NCBI RefSeq assembly: GCF_002741985.1
Contig: NZ_APHW01000108.1
Location: 124,001-188,000 of the forward strand
Length of the DNA: 64,000 bases
Reading direction: 5' to 3'
Source: Vibrio rotiferianus CAIM 577 = LMG 21460
Lineage (GTDB): Bacteria > Pseudomonadota > Gammaproteobacteria > Enterobacterales > Vibrionaceae
A model generated the notes under the pieces. The model was given only the letters and a program-made list of their open reading frames with translations, did not search any database and was not told the DNA's origin. Positions 53,887-63,203 of this stretch are shown here, piece after piece. Both the position numbers and the translations under genes were made by a program. The stretch's first letter is position 1, and the number at the start of each line of letters is the position of its first letter.

Positions 53887-55101
53887 ATGCAAGACGCACT
53901 CGCTGTAATTTTAGCAGGCGGTATGGGATCAAGGCTGAGCCCACTTACCGACGATAGAGCCAAACCAGCCGTTCCATTTGGTGGGAAATACCGCATCATT
54001 GATTTTACGCTAACCAACTGTCTTCATTCAGGTTTACGGAAGATTTTAGTGTTAACTCAATACAAGTCACACTCACTACAAAAGCACTTACGTGATGGTT
54101 GGTCTGTGTTCAATCCCGAACTTGGTGAGTACATCACCGCTGTTCCACCCCAAATGCGCAAAGGTGGTGCATGGTACGAGGGTACCGCAGATGCTATCTA
54201 CCACAACATGTGGCTGCTCTCTCGTAATGATGCGAAATACGTCGTTGTTCTGTCTGGTGATCATATCTATCGTATGGACTACGCAGCCATGCTTGAAGAA
54301 CACAAAGAGAACGGCGCAAAGCTAACCGTTGCTTGCATGGATGTGCCCGTAGAAGATGCCACCGCATTTGGCGTCATGGCTATTAAAGGAAACGGCTTAG
54401 TCGAATCGTTTATCGAGAAACCAGAAGACCCACCCACTCTACCTGATGACCCAACTCAGAGTCTCGCATCCATGGGGATTTACATCTTCGATATGGATGT
54501 CCTACAAGAAGCACTAGAAGAAGACGCAAAACTTGAAGACTCAAGCCACGACTTCGGAAAAGACATAATTCCTAAACTCATCGATACCCAATCCGTTTAC
54601 GCTTATAAGTTCTGCGGAAGCAAAGGCCGTGTAGACAAAGACTGCTATTGGCGAGATGTAGGTACGATCGATTCCTTCTACGAGGCCAATATGGATTTAT
54701 TAGAGCCAGTGCCACCAATGAATTTATATCAACCGAACTGGGCAATTCGCACTTACGAAGCTCAATTCCCACCAGCAAGAACCGTATCATCAGCAACAGG
54801 TAATGAAGGGATTTTTATTAACTCAATCATTGCCAACGGCGTCATCAACTCGGGCGGCTCTGTTCAGCACTCTGTCATCGCATCTAACGTGCGCATTCAA
54901 GATAGCGCAACTGTTGTCGACAGTATTATTTTCGATGATGTAGAGGTGGGTGAAGGCTGTCAGCTCGTCAGTTGCATTATTGACAAGCACGTTCGTATTC
55001 CACCGCACACACAAATTGGTATAAATAAAATCGAAGACGCAAAACGATTCCATGTATCAGAAAAAGGGATCGTGGTTATTCCTGAGGGCTATGAGTTCTG
55101 A
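53887..55101 (+). CDS. glgC: Glucose-1-phosphate adenylyltransferase
   Basis: A 404-residue ADP-glucose pyrophosphorylase, the committing step of glycogen synthesis. AVILAGGMGSRLSPLTDDRAKPAVPFGGKYRIIDF is the nucleotide-binding signature. SGDHIYRMDYAAML and VESFIEKPEDPP are the other landmarks, and the C-terminal third is a left-handed beta helix. Neither glgA nor glgB is adjacent; Vibrio often carries two glgC copies, so the other glycogen genes may be elsewhere. An AAGGGAAAGGGAA ribosome region precedes the ATG. A bidirectional terminator follows. Confidence 0.95.
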   Translation: MQDALAVILAGGMGSRLSPLTDDRAKPAVPFGGKYRIIDFTLTNCLHSGLRKILVLTQYKSHSLQKHLRDGWSVFNPELGEYITAVPPQMRKGGAWYEGTADAIYHNMWLLSRNDAKYVVVLSGDHIYRMDYAAMLEEHKENGAKLTVACMDVPVEDATAFGVMAIKGNGLVESFIEKPEDPPTLPDDPTQSLASMGIYIFDMDVLQEALEEDAKLEDSSHDFGKDIIPKLIDTQSVYAYKFCGSKGRVDKDCYWRDVGTIDSFYEANMDLLEPVPPMNLYQPNWAIRTYEAQFPPARTVSSATGNEGIFINSIIANGVINSGGSVQHSVIASNVRIQDSATVVDSIIFDDVEVGEGCQLVSCIIDKHVRIPPHTQIGINKIEDAKRFHVSEKGIVVIPEGYEF

Positions 55102-55163
55102 TCGTTTACTCAAGCGTCTATTTGCAATAATCCAAAGCAACAAAATCATATTCCCCCACAATA

Positions 55164-55193
55164 AAAAGCGCGCGATGTAAATCGCGCGCTTTT
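55164..55193. terminator. Bidirectional terminator
   Basis: Thirteen-base arms (AAAAGCGCGCGAT / ATCGCGCGCTTTT) with a 4-base loop, between glgC and the convergent chitinase gene. Confidence 0.92.
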
Positions 55194-55212
55194 GTTATCC
55201 ATTCAATCTGGA

Positions 55213-58200
55213 TTAAACATTACATACTGTCGACCAACTACCGTCACTACCCGGCTCTGACGCTGTCCACCAGTTCGCTTGGTATACCACACCATTGTGA
55301 ATCACTTTATCACCTTGGTTAGCGTGGCTTGGGTTACCTTGCCAGTCCGTTTGTGGGAAGTCTGGGTAAGTCACAAGGCCTGTTGTGTCACAAGTACCAG
55401 GCTCAGTACCACCACCAGTACCAGAGTTTAAGTCACCAATTGGTAGGTCTGGTTGCTCAAACTTGAACGCGAACTCTTTACCACCAGAAATCACCGTGTA
55501 GTTAGCAGGGCCAGAGATTGGTAGGTAGTAAACCATATCAAGCTCGTAAGTGCCGCCCGCTGGTAGGTCTTTCCATGCTGGTAGCGAGAAAGATACGCGG
55601 TGCATTACACCATCCAAACCACCAATGTTGTTCGCACGAGTATGTCCAGAAGCAATCACGCTTAGGCCACCACCAGACTGATCTTTCGCGTTATCCGGTG
55701 CCGATACAGGAATATCGAACTGGAATTCAGTACCACCAGGAATCGCTTGACCTGTGTTGTTTGTGAACGTGATCTTAGGGTTGATTGGGTAGTTTTGGTC
55801 ACCCACTTTAAAGCCACCAACGCTCACTGCGATATCAACAGCTTCTGTTGGGATAGCACCTGTCGCGATCTTGTTACCGTAAGGTGTTGCAGACTTAAAC
55901 TTGTCGTAAATCGCTTTAGTCATAGTGTTACCCATGTGGTACTCACCATTACCCGCAGCACAAGCCTGTTCAGTTGCATCAATCATCGTACGGTTACCGT
56001 TCGCGTCTAGTACGTAACAGTTGTAGTCACCTGCTAGTTCCCAGAACATGATACCGCCGATCTCTTTATCGATAACGTAGTTTGCTTTCACTTCAACAGA
56101 CGCTTTGTCTTCTGTTGACAGGAATACACTCTTCTCTGCGTTCCATAGCCATGGTGCGACTGCAATATCATCGTAGTAACGCGTGTACGTGCCCACCAAT
56201 TGGTCTGTAGGATCGTTGACTGGATCTAAACCGTAAGCTTGAGCATAAGAACCCCAAATACCTTTCTCTAGGTTCTTCGCGTGCCACATTGGGTTAGAAC
56301 CTGCTCCCATTTCGTTGCCCTTAGGATCGGTATCGTGCCACATGTTATCGATACCTAGAGCACCGTGACCACAGTTGTTCTTCTCACCTTCACCAGTACC
56401 TGGTGCACACTCTGATTGGTTCGGTAGCGCCGCACGTCCCCAAAGACCATTCTCACCACCTGTTACCCCTTGCCAACCACGGGTGTAGTAAGGCACACCA
56501 ATATTTATACGACCAGCAGGCATAGAACCGCGGAAGTAATGGTAAGCCCAGTCAGTGTTCAAGTAGCCGATGCCGCCGTAAGCAGCAGTGCCATATACAT
56601 TCCACTGTGCAAGCTCAGAGTCTTTACCTGTATCGAACAGTGCCGCATTGTGACCAACGTGATCATTCCAAGCACCGTGTAAGTCGTAAGACATGATGTT
56701 GACATAATCGAGGTACTTAGTCACATCGAAGGTTTCCATACCACGCAGTAGATAGCCCGAAGAAGGCGCTGCGATGGTCAACATGTAGTGATGCCCATCT
56801 TGTGCAGATGCTGCATCCAGTTTTTCACGTAGAACCTTCATTAGCACTTGGTAAGAAGCCCATAGGTATGGACGGCGTGGTTCCATGAAGTCTTTATCGT
56901 AAGGGTTACCTGCACCCGCCATCGACGTTGGGTACTCGTAGTCGATATCTAGGCCATCGAATTTGTAGGTACGCATCATTTCAACTGCAGAAGTTGCGAA
57001 CTTCTCGATACCTGCGTGGTTGATTGAACCGTCTGCGTTGGTTGTCATCGTGTAGAAGCCACCATCCGCAACACGATTACCGTCTGCGCCGAAGTGACCA
57101 CCTGTTTCAGCCCAACCACCGATCGAGATCAGCGTTTTAACGTCATGCTTTTGCTTGTAAGTAGCAAGTGCACCGAAGTGACCTTTAAAGCCAAGTGCAG
57201 GGTCTACTTCTACGCCCGGCCACGTTTTACCGGTTGCAGGGTTAGTCGGATCAGTCACATCACCAACGTTCACTTTACCGTCTGAACCGATGCTCACAAA
57301 CGCGTAGTTAATGTGAGTTAGCTGATCCCAAGGAATGTCTTTCACAAGGTAAGCCGCTTGTGGATCATCACCACTACGCCAGCTTGTGAAGTAACCAATC
57401 ACACGACGTGGGTGATCGGCGCCCATCAATTCACGGCCGTCTTTGTCGTAAATCGTACAGTAAGGAACATCCACACCAGCTGTTTGGTACAGGCCATCAG
57501 GACGACAGTTTGAAGTGACTGCACCGCCATTTACTGATAGCGATACAAGGGAAGAATCTGTTGTTGCGCCAGCATCGTCAGTCGCTTTAGCGTAAATCGA
57601 TACCGAGCCTGCCGCTGCTGGAATGAAATCAACAGCGTAAGGCGCAGCGGTCGCTGTACCAATCAGTGCACCTGCGGCAAAGAACTCAACTTTAGCAACG
57701 GTACCATCCGCGTCTGCCGCAGTAGCAGAAACCGTTACCGTACCGCCAAGCTCAACAGAAGTGGCTGATAGCGCTACGTCTACCGTTGGCGCTTCGTTAC
57801 CAGGTTGACCAGCAGCGACTGTCAACGTAACAGCACTTACTGTGCTCGCTGCATTTTTGTCGTCATAAGCTTTAGTTGAGAACTCGTGAACACCCTCTGT
57901 CGCCGTCCATGAAGCAGTGAAAGGTGCTGCAGTTGATGCGCCAACCAGTGCGCCGTCAACAAAGAACTCAACTTTGCTGACTGTTCCGTCAGTGTCTGCA
58001 GCGTCTGCGGCAAGGTTAACAACGTCACCAGCTGTGATAGAGGCCGACGCAGAAGGAGAAGTTAGTGAAACAGTAGGTACTTCGTTAAGTGGTGGATCAA
58101 CAGGGCCGCCATCACAAGCGCCAAGGTTCTCCCACTCACCCCATTCACCTGATTGAGCTGGGTTGTTGTTTTGCGTCCAGTAGCGCGCTTTATATGCGCT

Positions 58201-58368
58201 ATTTTCGTGCTGAACTTGATCACCACCATTATAAACTTTTGATGAATCCCAAGTTTCTAGAGGTGTACAATCAACCGCTGCATAGCTGTTGAATGCCATT
58301 AGACAAGATGCAGTCAAAGTACTGAGTGTGAATACACTCTTTGCCGCTTTCCCGTTTCTAAGGTGCAT
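55213..58368 (-). CDS. Secreted multidomain chitinase (GH18)
   Basis: A 1051-residue secreted enzyme. A signal peptide (about 1-30) is followed by a chitin-binding CBM5/12-like domain (about 33-85), then two Ig-like repeats (about 95-185 and 190-285), each ending in DGTVxKVEFF-type strands. The GH18 catalytic domain (about 290-810) has DGLDIDYE with the catalytic Glu478. A beta-sandwich region (about 850-990), a Gly/Thr-rich linker and a second CBM5/12-like domain (about 1000-1051) complete it. It is larger than the usual 850-residue Vibrio ChiA. The 5' leader contains a possible stem overlapping the ribosome site. Confidence 0.92.
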   Translation of the reverse strand: MHLRNGKAAKSVFTLSTLTASCLMAFNSYAAVDCTPLETWDSSKVYNGGDQVQHENSAYKARYWTQNNNPAQSGEWGEWENLGACDGGPVDPPLNEVPTVSLTSPSASASITAGDVVNLAADAADTDGTVSKVEFFVDGALVGASTAAPFTASWTATEGVHEFSTKAYDDKNAASTVSAVTLTVAAGQPGNEAPTVDVALSATSVELGGTVTVSATAADADGTVAKVEFFAAGALIGTATAAPYAVDFIPAAAGSVSIYAKATDDAGATTDSSLVSLSVNGGAVTSNCRPDGLYQTAGVDVPYCTIYDKDGRELMGADHPRRVIGYFTSWRSGDDPQAAYLVKDIPWDQLTHINYAFVSIGSDGKVNVGDVTDPTNPATGKTWPGVEVDPALGFKGHFGALATYKQKHDVKTLISIGGWAETGGHFGADGNRVADGGFYTMTTNADGSINHAGIEKFATSAVEMMRTYKFDGLDIDYEYPTSMAGAGNPYDKDFMEPRRPYLWASYQVLMKVLREKLDAASAQDGHHYMLTIAAPSSGYLLRGMETFDVTKYLDYVNIMSYDLHGAWNDHVGHNAALFDTGKDSELAQWNVYGTAAYGGIGYLNTDWAYHYFRGSMPAGRINIGVPYYTRGWQGVTGGENGLWGRAALPNQSECAPGTGEGEKNNCGHGALGIDNMWHDTDPKGNEMGAGSNPMWHAKNLEKGIWGSYAQAYGLDPVNDPTDQLVGTYTRYYDDIAVAPWLWNAEKSVFLSTEDKASVEVKANYVIDKEIGGIMFWELAGDYNCYVLDANGNRTMIDATEQACAAGNGEYHMGNTMTKAIYDKFKSATPYGNKIATGAIPTEAVDIAVSVGGFKVGDQNYPINPKITFTNNTGQAIPGGTEFQFDIPVSAPDNAKDQSGGGLSVIASGHTRANNIGGLDGVMHRVSFSLPAWKDLPAGGTYELDMVYYLPISGPANYTVISGGKEFAFKFEQPDLPIGDLNSGTGGGTEPGTCDTTGLVTYPDFPQTDWQGNPSHANQGDKVIHNGVVYQANWWTASEPGSDGSWSTVCNV

Positions 58369-58810
58369 AGTGCTCTTCCTTAAGTTATTGTTAATACGAT
58401 AGTAAACACGTCACATAAACGCACTTTTACTTTTATTTCGACGTAAAATAACTTAAGTACAACGACAGATTTTCACACTAAATATTTATAAATTTTCAAC
58501 AGCACATCGCAACAAACCACTAAAACACTGCAACAAAACGCAACTTATTTTGCACCAATAACTAATTTTAAAGTGCAAATAAATATATCCCTCGCAAACT
58601 GCTGAATAAGTAGAACAAAATTCTAAATTTGGTGTACCCGTTCCAGATTACCCTGCCACTTTTTAACGTTTTTCAATGCCTTGCGGTATAGAGTTGATTG
58701 CTTTCTCGAAAAACAACGAGCTGTTCAGGCAAGTGTCAAAATACAGGTTCAATCCCCTATTCTACTAAGTCGTGCTTTCACTCACCGCTGCTTCACCACA
58801 CTTGTTAGAG
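58369..58810. other. Divided intergenic region upstream of the chitinase
   Basis: This 442-base region includes the chitinase promoter and the end of the AraC-type gene. It holds an 11-base inverted repeat (arms 58379-58389 and 58447-58457) near the chitinase start. The remainder is AT-rich without recognised sites. Confidence 0.5.
58379..58457 (-). promoter_or_regulatory. Inverted repeat in the chitinase leader
   Basis: Arms CTTAAGTTATT and AATAACTTAAG are perfect over 11 bases with a 57-base spacer. The arm nearer the gene touches the AAGGAAGAG ribosome site, so a stem in the mRNA could affect translation. Confidence 0.4.
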
Positions 58811-59710
58811 TCAACCCGCGCTTTCTGTTGGTAACTTGGTCATTCTAGGTGTTTCATTAAAATGACGTTTGTACTCACGGCTAAACTGAGACGGGCTACT
58901 GTAACCAACAAGTCGAGCTGCATCATTTACCCTTTTTCCTTCTAACTGAATGAGTTCTCGTGCTTTATTCAGCCGAACTTTTTTAATGTACTGCAAGGGG
59001 GATTCTAAAGTAACGGCTCTGAATGCTTGGTGAAATGCTGATATGCTCATATTTGCTTCTTCGGCAAGCGTCTGAACATTGAGCTGTTCATGATACTCTT
59101 GATGAACTCGATTAAGCGCTTTGGCTACTCTGGCATATGAACCTTCTTGGTATGCCAGATCAAATAAGACGTGCCCCGACTCACTTACTAGCGTTCGATA
59201 AACAATTTCTTCCAATAACATGTCACCAAGCATCGCCACTTCCAGATCGTCGCACAACGCAGTCATCAAACGCTTGCACGCATCCAACATCTGCTCGTTC
59301 ATACGAACTGACTTTAGACCACAACGAGTCGAGTCTTCACAGACATTACTAAAACGTTGTGATTCCAGTTTTTTAACGAGTTTTTGCAACATAGCTGGAG
59401 AGATATCAATGGAAATCCCAAGCAGCGGTTCATTGTCCACTGCAATCGCTTCGCACTCTAACGGCATAGGAACACCAACCACCAAGTAGTCGTCTGGTCC
59501 ATAGCGAACTGGAGTCTGCCCGATGTGGATGTTCTTATACCCTTGTCCCAAAACAATGACACCGGATTGATATACGAAAGGTTGACGATTGTTACCTTTA
59601 CTGCTGCGATAAAACCACACGCCATCAATCGCGGTTTCTTTAATACCCTCTAAATCATCTAGGCCAAACTTAGTGGCATATTGCTGCATTGTCTCAGCTA
59701 GTGTCTTCAT
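58811..59710 (-). CDS. AraC-family regulator, YqhC-like
   Basis: A 299-residue regulator from the ATG at 59710, with GGAG eight bases upstream; a longer frame adds eight residues. The N-terminal AraC_N-type ligand domain (about 1-170) is followed by the double helix-turn-helix (about 190-295), including EEANMSISAFHQAFRAVTLESPLQYIKKVRLNKARELI and GYSSPSQFSREYKRHF. It is divergent from the yqhD-like alcohol dehydrogenase gene, as yqhC is in E. coli, where YqhC activates yqhD in response to aldehydes. The 181-base gap between the starts holds the shared control region. Confidence 0.9.
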   Translation of the reverse strand: MKTLAETMQQYATKFGLDDLEGIKETAIDGVWFYRSSKGNNRQPFVYQSGVIVLGQGYKNIHIGQTPVRYGPDDYLVVGVPMPLECEAIAVDNEPLLGISIDISPAMLQKLVKKLESQRFSNVCEDSTRCGLKSVRMNEQMLDACKRLMTALCDDLEVAMLGDMLLEEIVYRTLVSESGHVLFDLAYQEGSYARVAKALNRVHQEYHEQLNVQTLAEEANMSISAFHQAFRAVTLESPLQYIKKVRLNKARELIQLEGKRVNDAARLVGYSSPSQFSREYKRHFNETPRMTKLPTESAG

Positions 59711-59891
59711 TGCTTCACTCCAATCATTACCCACGCACTATACTTGGAGTTCTGATTACAGTTCCAGCACAAGAGAGGCAAATTTGTAGAAATAGGCAAT
59801 AAATTTGCAGAAATCGGTCTACTCACAGACAAAACCGCGTACTAATATGCATGTATTCACTCTCCTCACATTGGAAGCAAGAGGTCTAATA

Positions 59892-61040
59892 ATGAACTTT
59901 TCATACGTCAACCCTACTAAAATCTTCTTTGGCCAAGGCCAAATCGCGGCAATTAAAGAGGCGATTCCTGCCGATCAAAAAGTACTTGTTATCTACGGTG
60001 GCGGCTCTATCAAGAACAACGGTGTTTACGACCAAGTAGCACAAGCCTTAGAAGGCCGTGAATGGCTTGAATTTTCAGGCGTGGAGCCAAACCCAACGAA
60101 GGAAACGCTAGATAAAGCAGTTGCTATCGCAAAAGAACAAAACGTTGATTTTATTCTTGCTGTTGGTGGTGGTTCAGTTATTGATGGTTCTAAGTACGTT
60201 GCAGCATCAGCGAAATACGACGGTGATGGCTGGGATATCATGGTGGGCAAACATCAAGTAACAGAAGCAACACCGCTGGCAGCCATCCTTACTCTTCCGG
60301 CAACAGGCTCTGAGTCAAACATGGGTGCTGTAATCACTAAGAAAGAAACGCAAGATAAATTGGCGTTCTTAGCACCTGCAGTTCAACCGAAGTTTGCGGT
60401 TCTTGACCCAGACGTAATGAAGACCCTACCTGAGCGTCAGCTTATCAACGGTCTTGTGGATGCATGGGTTCACGTTTGTGAGCAATATCTAACACTACCA
60501 ACGGGCGCAATGGTTCAAGACGGTTACGCAGAGGCACTACTGAATAACCTAAAAGTGCTGGGTGATCAGTTCGAAGAGCGCGATAACGACCAATGGCGTG
60601 CAAACCTAATGTGGACAGCAAACCAAGCATTAAACGGTCTCATCGGTAGCGGTGTCCCTCAAGACTGGGCGACACACATGATTGGCCATGAACTGACAGC
60701 GCTTTGGCACGTAGACCACGCGCGTTCACTGGCTATCATCCAACCATCGCTACTTCGCAACCAAATGCAATTCAAACGCCCTAAGCTTGAGCAAATGGGT
60801 CGCAACGTATTTGGCTTAGCAGAAGGCGAAGATTTGGCAGAGCGCACTATTCAAGCCATCGAAGCTTTCTACCACCAGCTAGGCGTAGCAACTCAACTTG
60901 AAGGGTACGGAGATGACCGTGAAGCCGCTATTGATTCTGTGATCGCTCAGCTAAACAAACACGGCATGACGGTGTTGGGTGAAAACCAGGCAATTGATTT
61001 AGAAAACAGCCGCAAGATCCTAGACCTAGCGGTAGCATAA
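59892..61040 (+). CDS. yqhD: Iron-containing alcohol dehydrogenase, YqhD-like
   Basis: A 382-residue NADPH-dependent aldehyde reductase. The ATG at 59892 has AGAGG upstream; the reading frame extends further upstream but lacks a site. GGGSVIDGSKYVA binds the cofactor. Metal ligands lie in NGLVDAWVHVCEQYL (Asp and His), WATHMIGHELTALWHVDHARSLAI (His pair). It detoxifies short-chain aldehydes and may reduce furans and methylglyoxal. It is divergent from the YqhC-like regulator. A strong terminator follows. Confidence 0.93.
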   Translation: MNFSYVNPTKIFFGQGQIAAIKEAIPADQKVLVIYGGGSIKNNGVYDQVAQALEGREWLEFSGVEPNPTKETLDKAVAIAKEQNVDFILAVGGGSVIDGSKYVAASAKYDGDGWDIMVGKHQVTEATPLAAILTLPATGSESNMGAVITKKETQDKLAFLAPAVQPKFAVLDPDVMKTLPERQLINGLVDAWVHVCEQYLTLPTGAMVQDGYAEALLNNLKVLGDQFEERDNDQWRANLMWTANQALNGLIGSGVPQDWATHMIGHELTALWHVDHARSLAIIQPSLLRNQMQFKRPKLEQMGRNVFGLAEGEDLAERTIQAIEAFYHQLGVATQLEGYGDDREAAIDSVIAQLNKHGMTVLGENQAIDLENSRKILDLAVA

Positions 61041-61071
61041 CAACCCAACCTATCAATTTACTGCCTTTTTC

Positions 61072-61109
61072 ACGGCATTGAGTTCTTTTGAGCTCAATGC
61101 CGTTTTTTT
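61072..61109 (+). terminator. Terminator after yqhD
   Basis: Eleven-base arms ACGGCATTGAG / CTCAATGCCGT with a 10-base loop and seven T bases. Confidence 0.92.
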
Positions 61110-61277
61110 ATGTTAATTTGGACAGAAATAATAAGTAAATGCGCTATTTGCGATAATTTAATCTAACTTATCCATTAAACGCAGCAAATACTCATTCCAA
61201 AACTAAAATAAAAGAAACAGTAGTTTGCCGTCTCGCTACGGTCCGAAGGGGAAAATGTCTATTCAAAGGTTCATCGT

Positions 61278-61910
61278 ATGTGGCTAATTATTATTGCCAG
61301 TGCCTTCATACACATCATCAGCATCAGGACAGGTCCTAAATGGCTGTTCTTTGCAACGAAACCAATACCGATTATTGCTATGATCGGTATGTTGTTACTG
61401 TCTCCAGCAATCCAGCTTCCTTATGCAAAATGGATTATTTCAGGACTCTCATTATCACTCATAGGGGATTTAGTGATGGTGTATCCAAAGGATAGCTTCA
61501 CTCAAGGAATAAAGTTTTTTTGTGCCGCTTTAACATGCTATGCGTTAGGCTTCATCCAAATTGCAGCTTGGCACTTTACGCCTTGGCTGCCCTTTGCGGT
61601 TTTGGGCTTCGGCATCTGTGCGTACTTGTTCTTTAAACCTGATTTAGGGAAAGAGAAATGGTCAGTCGCCAGCTATATCATCGTTTTGATGACGATGTTA
61701 TGGATGTCGATGGAGTACTACGCTGCCGGTAAGACTCAATCTTCGGCTTTCGCGGTGTTAGGGAGTGTCATTTTCACCATGTCCGGCATCGTGATTGCGT
61801 TTGAACGCTTTGGCAGCACTTCCACATTTTCCCGCCAAGTCGCAATGGCGACCTATTACTCTGCACAACTCCTTATTACCATGTCCGTCTCTGCCATAGT
61901 AATTCGCTAA
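61278..61910 (+). CDS. YhhN family membrane protein (lysoplasmalogenase-like)
   Basis: A 210-residue protein with eight hydrophobic segments. The SGLSLSLIGDLVMVYPKDSFTQGIKFFCAALTCYALGFIQIA stretch and the later GSVIFTMSGIVIAFERF match YhhN, a family that includes human TMEM86B lysoplasmalogenase. The conserved Asp residues in IGDLVM and the histidine/serine positions may form the active site. It probably hydrolyses lysoplasmalogen or related lipids in the inner membrane, but this has not been shown for this subgroup. It is a single gene convergent with the DctD-like gene. Confidence 0.85.
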   Translation: MWLIIIASAFIHIISIRTGPKWLFFATKPIPIIAMIGMLLLSPAIQLPYAKWIISGLSLSLIGDLVMVYPKDSFTQGIKFFCAALTCYALGFIQIAAWHFTPWLPFAVLGFGICAYLFFKPDLGKEKWSVASYIIVLMTMLWMSMEYYAAGKTQSSAFAVLGSVIFTMSGIVIAFERFGSTSTFSRQVAMATYYSAQLLITMSVSAIVIR

Positions 61911-61934
61911 CTAATACAAACGGTTAAATAGATA

Positions 61935-63203
61935 CTATCGAGACTTGTAATTTCCTTTTTCAACGCAATGCTTTTTCATTCTCAAATACAGCTTTTTGCG
62001 GGGTATTTGCAGATGGTTGGCGGCATCGGAAACTCGCCCAGAATGCAAGAACAGTGCATCTTCTATGAGTTGCTTTTCGAAATCGTCCACCAATTCATCC
62101 AATGGGATCTGAATATCATTTTGTGAGTAGATACGCTCTTTACCTGTCAGCTTAACAATCCCGATTGCGTACAACTCAGCAATGTTTCTAAGTTCGCGAA
62201 TATTACCCGGCCACGGATAACTCCTCAGAAGAGCAAGGTAGTTGGTGTCTACATTTGGCAGTGCTTTGCCGAGTTTCTTACAACTCAACTTTAAGAAGTA
62301 GTGAAATATCGCCACGATATCATCAGGTCGCTGGCGCAAAGGTGGCACGTGCACCATCCCTTGGTTAAGCAGGTAGTATAACTCTGGCAACAATTGGTTC
62401 TTAGTAATGTAGTCTTCAGGTTCTAACTCAAAAATCGTCACCACACGCAGGTTCTTTTTACCACAACGCTCACGGGCCAGCAGCAACTGCGCCAAATGCC
62501 GCTGCCCCTCTTCGGGCAATTCAGGCAAATTATCTAAAACAAGCACACACGGTTCCAGCTTGTTAACCGCATCATCAATACACTTCATTGTTGTGGTGCT
62601 ACTGAGAGCAAGAGTGAGATACTCCATGTCTTCGCTCTTCGCCATCATATCTTTGACGATCCCAGCTACGCTGTGGCGTCCTGTGCCCGACTCACCATAA
62701 ACCACTAAGTGCGTGTCCAACAAAGCATATTGCGCTACGTATTTTCGGATCTGCTCCATGTGCGCAGACTTACCAATTAGTGAACGCGAAATCGATTTCT
62801 CCGCCTGACGCTGCAACTCCACCTGACTAGTACGAGTTTCAAGCTGCTGCTTAACAAGCGTTAAAAGCTCCGTCGGGTTAATCGGCTTTTCCAAAAACTC
62901 ACACGCACCTAGCTTCACGGCATCCACAGCCATAGGAATATCGCCATGCCCAGTAATCACAATAACCGGAATTCGCTCATCGATATTTTTAATCAGCCTC
63001 AGCAACTCTAGGCCATGCATCTGTGGCATGTACATGTCTAGAATTACAACGCCCGCCCACTCTGGAGAGACGTATTGCAACGCTTGCGTTGGGTCGTTAA
63101 TGGCCTTTGACTTTATCGATGAGATGTTCATTAAGTAAGAATAAGAATCCAAAACGTCTTGATCATCATCGACCAATAATACTGAATATAGGTTATTGCT
63201 CAT
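61935..63203 (-). CDS. DctD-like response regulator with degenerate AAA+ domain
   Basis: A 422-residue NtrC-family regulator from the ATG at 63203, with GGAG nine bases upstream. The receiver domain keeps the phospho-acceptor Asp56 (VVILDMYMPQ) and Lys106. The AAA+ domain is worn: Walker A reads GESGTGRHS with Arg176 in place of Lys, Walker B is VLVLDNL instead of a DE pair, and the GAFTGA loop that touches sigma-54 is missing. LRQRPDDI and PWPGNIREL survive, and a Fis-type helix-turn-helix closes the protein. It may act as a plain DNA-binding regulator. It overlaps the kinase gene by 11 bases. Confidence 0.85.
   Translation of the reverse strand: MSNNLYSVLLVDDDQDVLDSYSYLMNISSIKSKAINDPTQALQYVSPEWAGVVILDMYMPQMHGLELLRLIKNIDERIPVIVITGHGDIPMAVDAVKLGACEFLEKPINPTELLTLVKQQLETRTSQVELQRQAEKSISRSLIGKSAHMEQIRKYVAQYALLDTHLVVYGESGTGRHSVAGIVKDMMAKSEDMEYLTLALSSTTTMKCIDDAVNKLEPCVLVLDNLPELPEEGQRHLAQLLLARERCGKKNLRVVTIFELEPEDYITKNQLLPELYYLLNQGMVHVPPLRQRPDDIVAIFHYFLKLSCKKLGKALPNVDTNYLALLRSYPWPGNIRELRNIAELYAIGIVKLTGKERIYSQNDIQIPLDELVDDFEKQLIEDALFLHSGRVSDAANHLQIPRKKLYLRMKKHCVEKGNYKSR

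Noticed and set aside
53688..54017. 109-codon ORF antisense to the glgC start
   Set aside because: It covers the well-supported glgC N-terminus in the opposite direction and has non-coding composition.
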